Below are positions 10,171-16,671 of a stretch of DNA of 16,671 nucleotides, piece by piece; position 1 is the stretch's first letter, and each line of letters begins with the position of its first letter. The stretch covers positions 1 to 16,671 of the forward strand of contig MU401713.1 of the NCBI GenBank assembly GCA_022579005.1, written 5' to 3'. Position numbers and translations under genes: made by a program. The notes beneath the pieces are model-generated. The model did no database searches and had not been told where the DNA came from. It saw only the letters and a list, made by a program, of their open reading frames with translations. The stretch is from Poronia punctata. Lineage: Eukaryota > Ascomycota > Sordariomycetes > Xylariales > Xylariaceae.

Positions 10171-13100
10171 ATGCCGCCATCCGACGAGGGCACAGAGCTT
10201 AGGCTCGTGTCGTCAATACGATACAAACTAGCTTCTGTATCAGGCAATGAAAAATTGTTAAGCGAAGCTCTTCAGTTGCAGCTCACTTCGCTGCTCGAGA
10301 AAGCGGGCAGTCAACACAAGGCTGTCCGAGACGACGTAAGTCCTTAGTCTCCGATATCCTTCCACGAGAAAGATCTCTCACACTTTAAATAGACCTTCAA
10401 GGCTTTCGTGAGCGTCAAGACTTTTCTCCGTCCCGCTGGGTAAGCTATTTCATTCCTTGGGCTCTTATAACGAGCTAATGGCGATGGCGAGGCAGTGTCG
10501 TGCTACCTGTCGCCGCTCTCCTCGAGCAATATAAGCGGACAACTTCCCCGATCGTCAAGCAATTAGATCTTGCTCTTGTAAAGGAGGGGATGCCGCGCCT
10601 TGGACAGGCCCAACGTCGCAATCTTCTCCCCGTTGTCTTGCGTGGCCTATCAAAGGACACCACCTCTGCTGGTGCCCCCGGCATGTTCAACATATTTCTT
10701 CGTTTGCTGTTGGAAATGGAGATGCCTGGACGGGGTAGCAAGGATGATGTTGCACTTCGGGAAGCGGTAGGTCTCGCAGAATCATCCGACGCCAAGTATG
10801 TGGCCAGCTGGCTCGGGAAACTATTTCTGCTGAGGCACGATGTCGCCTTGGCGGAGACTGAGAAGCTAGGTGCATTATTGGAGAATGAGCCGATTGGACT
10901 ATCGGTTGATGATATTGCCTTCCTTCGGAATAAAGCCGAAGATACATGGAGGCCGAGCCACCCGAGCAGCCTTAGCCTCCCCGAATGTAAGCTGAAGGCT
11001 ATTAGCTTCCTCGCGAGTGGCGCATTCAACGACGACGAACGCTTCCTGCCTGCTATTTGTGCCGCCGGTTCTCCTGATTCGAGAATTTCATCGGTAGCCG
11101 AGGATGTGCTCAAGAGAGCCACCATCGACCTCGAGAGCGAAGCCATCGTAGAGTCCTTATTTGTGGCACACGACAAGCTTCCAGCAGCGCACAGGACACG
11201 GATTCTGAGGTTACTGACCAAGTCTGCTGCCGCATGTTCGCCAAAACAACAAGTGGTTGATGCGGTAAAGAAGGACTTCAGTCTAACCACAAGAGAAAAT
11301 GCCCCCGTAGCTGGCTTGGAAGCTGTGAGGCTGCACAAAGCCCTGCTAGCCTTCCTTTCGTGGGTTGGGCGGAATAGCTCCGAAGCCAAGTCAGGCGGCA
11401 CGCAAATGGGAGCCGATCTCGTCACCGAGTTGAAGAACTTTGTCTTCAGTCTGGGTTGGCCTATCCCGTCGCCTGGCGCCAACCAATCGCAGTTTCAATA
11501 CGAACAAGAATTGCGTGGCAATGCGTACGAGATTATCGGGACTTTGGCAAGGGTTAGTCGTCTTGACTACAAGGCCAAGGTCACGCTCCTCAAATGGCTA
11601 TTCGACTCGCTAGTATCCGATCCCAGTGATGTGGTTGTTCATATGGAGAGCGCTCTTTCCAGCATGATGAGTGTTTTCAAGGCGGCCGAAAGTGACCAGC
11701 ACCGAGACCTCGAAGTGCTTCTCTTGGGTTACATGACGACGCCGGTGTGGGAGAATAGTAGGACGGCTCGCCACGTCGCCGTGCGATTTGCCATCAACTG
11801 CTTACCTTTTAACAACATCAAGGCCCGATGGATAAGCATGTTAGCCCTCGCCGCGGGCTCGTCTGAGCGGAGAGACGTGCTAGAAGAAGGGCAGCGAGGG
11901 CTAGATCCGTGGTGGGCTACAAAACTACACCCGGAAGAGACCCTACAACTCCCCGACTGGGCTGAGCTAAGCAGGTATCTCTTCGATCGCGCAACTCATC
12001 AGGTGGAAGAGCATGAAATGGCCGTAGACCAGACCTCCAACTACGCGCTTTACCCAAACGATCGTCTTGGGGCTTTCCCAGTAGCCATACGTTTCGTCAA
12101 GCGTATGTTCTTCCTCACCGCGCTGGCACAACAAGACTTTGAGATGGATTGGGAGACGAAACTGGATACACAACTCCAGAATGATTCTACGGCCCGTCGC
12201 CGTGTTAAAGAGTATGCTGAGAAGGTGGACCCAGCGCCCCTTTTGATACTACTGAACGCAGCATTTGACGGTCTTCGAGATCATCCCGACGTAGGCGCAG
12301 AAGACTGCATTACCTGCCTTGCTGACATACTGCCATATTCCCCGGCAGATTCCATCGTCTCCGTCCTGTCTACAAGGACAGACGAGCTACTCTCCTTGAT
12401 GGGATCCAACAACCAAATTGTCAGGCAAATGCTTTCTAAAACGTATGGCGTTCTGGCACCCTGGGCTGATTCGACACCTTCTTACAATAAACGACTGGCC
12501 GACCTCCTTTCATCTACCGACGAACCCCCGGCAGCCCTGTCGGCACAGCACCAGTGCTCACTTACTGCGCTAGCCAGCTATCTATCTAGGGCCCTATTAT
12601 ACGGTAGACTGGATCCGTCCGAGGCGGCCGATCTCATTCGATACACATACGGTCGCGCTGTCATAGGCTTGAAAGGGAGTGATGCCGGCATACGTAATGC
12701 TGCGATGGATTCTCTTTCCCAGCTTTGGACTGCGGGTATTGGCTGGCCTACGAGTGAGGAGGACTTCACTTCCATGATCGGCCTTCTCGCGTCTCTCGCT
12801 GCCCAAGGGAACGAGAAGGCGATTTCGGCCCTCGGTCGCCTGGCTATCCCGTCGTTCGGGCCATCGTGGCAGGGTGGAGAGGCGGCGGCATCCAAGGTGC
12901 TGGATAAACTACTGGGCCTGTCAGAAAACAAAAGGACCGAAGTGCACTTTGCCATCGGCGAAGCCATTGCTGCGGCGATAGCACGATGGGATTCCGAGTC
13001 GGTCCAGCTCAGCGTCGATATCACACCGGCGGGTCATGGCCAAGAGGTCGCCATTAACCTCCGCAAGAGACCTGAGCAACTTGGTGCTACTGTCACGAAA

Positions 13101-15749
13101 CTTATCCAGGATTGCAAGGCAACCAAGCCATCGCTAATCAAAGCTTCTGGCATATGGTTGTTCTGCATCATCCAGTTTTGCTCCGGCCTTTCCGATATTC
13201 AGTCCAGGCTCCGCGATTGTCAAGTGGCTTTCATGCGACTTTTGACAGCTCGCGATGAACTAGTGCAAGAGACCGCCTCTCGCGGCCTTTCATTGGTATA
13301 CGAGAAAGGTGATGAGGCGCTGAAGGGCGACCTGGTCCGGGACTTGGTTGCAAGTTTCACCGGCGCCAAAACGCAGCTCAAGGTGGACGATGACACGGAA
13401 CTCTTCGACGCCGGCGCGCTGCCGACGGGTGAAGGCAAATCTGTCACTTCCTACAAGGACATCATCAACTTGGCCAACGAAGTCGGCGACCAGAGTCTCA
13501 TTTACAAGTTCATGGCCCTCGCCACCAATGCTGCTACTTGGACCGCCCGATCGGCCTTTGGAAGGTTCGGCCTGAGCAATATTCTGTCCGACGCCGAGCT
13601 GGATCCCAAGATCTACCCTAAGCTTTACCGCTACCGGTTTGACCCGAACCAGAACGTCAGGAGATCGATGGAGGATATCTGGAAGGCCGTAGTGAAAGAC
13701 CAGACTGTTACCGTTGATGTGTATTTCGATGCCATCATGGACGACCTGCTCAAGAGTATCCTCGACGGCCGCGAATGGCGTGTCAGAGAGGCAAGCTGTG
13801 CTGCCATCGCCGATCTCATATACGGGAAGCCGTACCCCAAGTATGAGAAATACTACGTAGATATCTGGCGGGTCGCGCTCAAAGTTCTGGATGATCAGAA
13901 AGGTTCCGTCAGGGCCGCGGCACTCAAACTTTGCATGGGCCTCTCCAAGACGTTGGTGACGCAACTCCAAGAAAACAACTCGTCGTCTTCGGCGCAGGCA
14001 ATGATTGCTCAGGTCCTCCCCTTCCTGCTCTCGGACAAAGGAGTCGAGAACTCGGTCCAGGAAGTCAAATTCTTGGCTATCAGGACCATACTAGATGTGG
14101 TCAAGGACGGCGGTGACGCCCTGAAGCCGTTCATCGCGACCATTGTAGTTCACTTTCTCGGCTTGCTCAGCACCGTAGAGCCCGACCAGGTCAATTACTA
14201 CTACCAGAGAGTTAGCGAGGAAGACCGCGAAGACCTGGACAAACTACGGAGCACGGTAGCTACGAGATCACCCATCTTTGAGTGTGTCGTCAACTGCCTT
14301 CGATTCACCGACGAGACCGTCATGTCCGAGCTGGCTCCTCGGCTGATCACGACCATCAAGTCCGCCATTGGTATGCAGACCAAGGTCGGCTGTAGTGAGG
14401 TTCTCAGCACCTTGGCTTTACGTCACAGCATCTTCTTGTCGGCCTACAACGCCTCCTTTGTGAAGACGCTCTACACACAAATTCTAGACCGTAACAACGA
14501 GGTTAGCAAAGCGTATGCTAAAAGCGCTGCTTATCTACTCAGATCCGCGCTACCGGAAACCCGAGATGGCTACACAGCGAGGCTGGTGGACTTGTATTTC
14601 GCTGCCGAGGACGATACACGTCGCCAGAAGGTGGGAGATGCCGTCCTCGCCATAGCCAAGGTGTCACCGGATGCCTTTACCGATTTGGAGACCAGACTGC
14701 TACCATTTGCTTACTTTAGCAAGCATGACACGGACGACTACGTCTCCGAGGTTTTTGGTGCAGCCTGGAATCAACATGCCGGAGGAGATCATACGGTGAA
14801 ACGCTACGTCAGCGAGATCACGGCGCTCATCACGAAGGGTCTGGAGACTTCAAAATGGGCCCTGCAGCACGGCGCCGCATTCACCATTGCGTCTGTGATC
14901 ACTGCCATGGGCAGCACAACTCTTCAACAAGGGCAGTTTAGCGAGTCGGCGATCCAACAGGTGTGGCCGGTACTAGACAAGGCACTCGCGCTGAAGACGT
15001 TCAAAGGGAAAGAGAAACTGATACTCACCTATCCGGTTTTCGTCCGAAACAGTAGGAAGTTCTGGGACGCCGACGCGACAACGGCAGCATATACCAAGAA
15101 GATCGCAGTCCGCGAAGCCAAGCGGAACAACGATGAGTACCGGCCTTATGCCTTTGAAGCACTAGCTGGATATGCAGCCGCGCGAGAAGATCTCGACATG
15201 TACGACGAGGTCGTGGCACTCGTGAGCGATCATCTAAACGCAGAAGACAAAGCACATAAACTAGCAGAAGTCGAGCGAAAGACGATTGAAGCGGCACTCA
15301 AGGCAGTGATGACGGCTTACAACCGCCCTAGGGCGCTATCGTCCCCGACGAGCGTCCTCGGCGATATAGCTACCACACTCGAGAATGCTAAGCCAGCTAC
15401 GTCGACTGCTAAAGACGTTTTGTTCGCCAACGCAGCCACCCTTCTTGACGAGGTGGCCCAGTCAGGCAGCCCATCAAGCGCAGACGAGAGCGTGTTGGCC
15501 ACGAGATGGTTTCGGATATTGCTCCAAGAAGAATCAGGTGTCGTGTTGGAGAGTCAGAGGACGGCAAGGGCAAAGGCGCTGCTCGCCTTTGCAGGGGCAT
15601 GGAAGAAGGGGATCTTTGGCGCAGCTGATGCGCAAGCTCCCCTGCATGAAGAGACGCAGCAGAAGATAACGCAGATAAAAGCCGTAGAAAGGTCACTGGA
15701 CGTACAAAAACTCTTGGATCAAGTATCTCAGAGTCTCAAGGGTCGATAG
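10171..15749 (+). CDS. ECM29: Ecm29-family proteasome adaptor/scaffold (HEAT repeats), 3 exons
   Basis: The spliced CDS joins 10171-10335, 10393-10439 and 10496-15749, giving 5,466 nt and 1,821 residues, close to yeast (about 1,870) and human (about 1,845) Ecm29. The family binds the 26S proteasome, contacts both the 20S core and the 19S cap, stabilises or checks their assembly, and links proteasomes to membranes and motors (known for the family). In the sequence, the N-terminal Ecm29 domain includes an LPVAALLEQYK segment (residues 74-84) that corresponds to LPVEDLL in the human protein. Residues 598-614 form a helical FPVAIRFVKRMFF segment. The family-typical LYRYRFDPNQNVR segment is at 1114-1126, followed by W-R-V-R-E-type HEAT helices. 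Near the C-terminus are KWALQHGAA (from 1524) and FKGKEKL (from 1573). The rest is alpha-helical with hydrophobic periodicity and no transmembrane segment or signal peptide. I chose the start because 10171 is the only upstream ATG in phase after splicing; the long open frame alone would begin at a GTG. Identification is firm; the exact intron edges are inferred. Confidence 0.93.
10336..10392 (+). other. Intron 1 of the ECM29-like gene (57 nt)
   Basis: The donor GTAAGT starts directly after the codons for R-D-D and the acceptor is TAG at 10390-10392. A possible branch site, CTCAC, lies at 10377-10381. The unspliced frame stops shortly after the donor (GTA AGT CCT TAG). Removing the intron keeps phase 0 and leads into TFKAFVSVKTFLRPA. 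Confidence 0.8.
10440..10495 (+). other. Intron 2 of the ECM29-like gene (56 nt)
   Basis: Donor GTAAGC at 10440, branch-like CTAAT at 10475-10479 and acceptor CAG at 10493-10495. GG at the end of exon 2 plus T at the start of exon 3 makes a glycine codon, giving RPA-G-VVLPVAALLEQYK, which restores the expected Ecm29 N-terminal reading. Confidence 0.85.
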
Positions 15750-15849
15750 AGAAAGCCCGAAAACGAATAGATAGCAGATTAGCCAGATTATAGAAGTGGT
15801 ATTGTCTATTTAAGCTTTATAGATTTATTCCATAGTCAATCAACTCTTG

Positions 15850-15860
15850 AATAATAATAA
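15850..15860 (+). terminator. Possible polyadenylation signal of the ECM29-like gene
   Basis: AATAATAATAA, about 100 bases after the TAG stop, resembles the A-rich positioning element of fungal 3' ends. A T-rich stretch with TTGCTGTTGCC follows at about 15876-15890. The placement is reasonable, but fungal signals are degenerate and the cleavage site cannot be fixed by eye. Confidence 0.35.
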
Positions 15861-16222
15861 GACAAGTGATGGTTATCTTGCTGTTGCCTTTCCAAGTTCA
15901 CTGACCTTACCTAATATGCAGGCTACTTAGGTTGATGTACTGTATATATACATAGTGTGTCACGGATGAAAAATATAACTAACCTAAAATGTGCTCTTAT
16001 ACATACTTGAGCACCTAAAAGGTACATATGTACTTGGCGGGGATGGAGGCAGACGCGTACGATACATTCCAACTACTCGTACAGGCTACCAGGTGCGTAC
16101 ATCTGGAATTTGTCTTTGAGATAGCAAAACATACGAGTCGTATTCCTAGTCTTGGATAAGTACTTCCTAGACAGATTCTTATGATAACAATTCCGACTGA
16201 GATCAAACGCCGCATGCAAGTC

Positions 16223-16239
16223 ATATATATATATATATA
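16223..16239. repeat. AT dinucleotide microsatellite
   Basis: Eight AT units plus a final A, leading directly into ACACAC. It lies 38 bases before the ATG of the next gene, so it is probably in the core promoter or 5' UTR. Confidence 0.9.
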
Positions 16240-16276
16240 CACACGCCGTCCAAGATAATTAGGATGTGTACACATT

Positions 16277-16572
16277 ATGACCCGGACTTTACCCTGGAAG
16301 CGTCGCGCGCAAGATGGGTCTCCTCATCAAGACAATCCGAAAAGACAATCGACGTCGATTAAACGAGAAGATGGTTTAGATGATGAGTCGTCTATTACTA
16401 CTACTACTACTACTACGGATATTGCTGGGACGATTCCTCATAAAAGATCTCGTAGGTTCTGATGATTCCAAGTTGTGATGATGATTCCTTTTTTCTTCCA
16501 TCTAGTCTAATTATGTTTTTTCTTTTTCTAAAGGTCGGTTATCATCTAAAGAACCGCCAGAGGAGAGGTATG

Positions 16573-16606
<34 letters not shown>

Positions 16607-16671
16607 TTTTTTAAAAAAAAAAAAAAAAAACAAAGAGAAAATAAAAAAAAAGGGTTTTTTTTAAAGTGTAA
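16277..16671 (+). CDS. N-terminus of an unknown fungal protein, cut by the window end
   Basis: Predicted exons are 16277-16451 and 16534-16567, with later exons outside the window. The ATG has A at -3. Exon 1 encodes a basic, Ser/Thr-rich start: MTRTLPWKRR, then PKRQST, IKRE (residues 28-31, matching the SUMO consensus psi-K-x-E, followed by acidic residues), seven Thr encoded by an ACT repeat, and a basic HKRSRR cluster that could act as a nuclear localisation signal. Without splicing the frame stops at 16460-16462. Splicing from GTAGGT joins in phase to RLSSKEPPEE, and a GTATGT donor follows. From memory, fungal proteins of unknown function begin with a similar R-T-L-P-W start and a Pro/Glu segment; I cannot confirm this by search. 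No catalytic domain is visible in this part. A nuclear role is inference only. Confidence 0.55.
16397..16416 (+). repeat. ACT trinucleotide repeat coding for poly-Thr
   Basis: Six ACT units plus AC, read in frame; with the final ACG codon they encode seven threonines (residues 41-47 of the truncated gene). Because the unit is three bases, length changes would keep the reading frame. Confidence 0.9.
16452..16533 (+). other. Intron 1 of the truncated 3' gene (82 nt)
   Basis: Donor GTAGGT at 16452, branch-like CTAAT at 16507-16511, a T-rich tract, then acceptor AAG at 16531-16533. One base (C) from exon 1 and two (GT) from exon 2 complete an Arg codon. The other nearby donor (GTTCTG at 16456) would leave the wrong phase. 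Confidence 0.6.
16568..16671. other. Start of a second intron with long T and A runs, to the window end
   Basis: GTATGT at 16568 is a good fungal donor directly after the codons for P-P-E-E. What follows is low complexity: 31 T (16575-16605), G, six T, then 18 A (16613-16630), and more A-rich and T-rich sequence to the end. No acceptor in phase with clear coding sequence can be chosen before the window stops. Confidence 0.5.

Larger units (their letters stand above)
15750..16276. other. Intergenic region between the ECM29-like gene and the next gene
   Basis: It holds the 3' end signals of the upstream gene and the promoter of the gene starting at 16277. No gene is supported; the 86-codon frame on the minus strand (16015-16275) has no recognisable content. 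Visible elements are a possible polyadenylation signal at 15850-15860, the palindromes GTACATATGTAC (16022-16033) and GTATATATAC, and an AT dinucleotide run at 16223-16239 that passes into ACACAC about 40 bases before the ATG. Confidence 0.7.

Noticed and set aside
10475..11482. 335-codon open frame on the minus strand
   Set aside because: It lies fully opposite the Ecm29 coding exon, is rich in Ser, Arg and Ala as antisense of GC-richer coding DNA usually is, and shows no recognisable domain.
1..16671. CRISPR array, prokaryotic operon or phage-type system
   Set aside because: Introns, a eukaryotic proteasome gene and RIP-like sequence make the window fungal. The only regular repeats are microsatellites without spacers.

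Overview
The window looks like nuclear DNA from a filamentous ascomycete (Pezizomycotina, most likely a Sordariomycete; the exact lineage is inference). Three things point that way. There are short introns of 56 to 82 nt with GTAAGT, GTAAGC or GTAGGT donors. A large Ecm29-family proteasome protein reads across one very long exon. A 6 kb block has the extreme AT bias left by repeat-induced point mutation (RIP), sitting beside DNA of ordinary composition.

Layout: 1-116 is a TAGG/TAG microsatellite. From 117 to about 6136 is one continuous AT-rich block (roughly 13-20 % GC in hand-sampled lines) with no long open frame; I read it as RIP-destroyed repeat DNA. A second TAGG array in the same orientation closes the block at 6137-6212. 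From 6213 to about 9500 lies gene-poor DNA of normal composition with no convincing gene. It carries scattered TAGG/CCTA motifs, a hairpin, small palindromes and a weak direct repeat. From 9500 to 10170 is the upstream region of the next gene, with two TGACGTT motifs and a run of 17 C.

The one complete gene is at 10171-15749 (+). It has three exons and encodes a 1,821-residue Ecm29-like HEAT-repeat protein, the adaptor that binds both the core and the regulatory particle of the 26S proteasome. I rebuilt its 5' end from splice signals and reading phase: the long open frame alone lacks the true ATG, which is in a 165-nt first exon, followed by a 47-nt second exon. A 527-nt intergenic stretch follows.

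At 16277 a second gene on the + strand starts and runs off the window. Its first two exons (16277-16451 and 16534-16567) join in phase and encode a basic, Ser/Thr-rich N-terminus of unknown function. Its second intron opens into a long T run followed by an A run. The two genes share a strand, but nothing in the sequence links their functions. The most unusual signals are in the AT-rich block: it is bounded by TAGG arrays, and its surviving C and G bases sit in only a few trinucleotide contexts.
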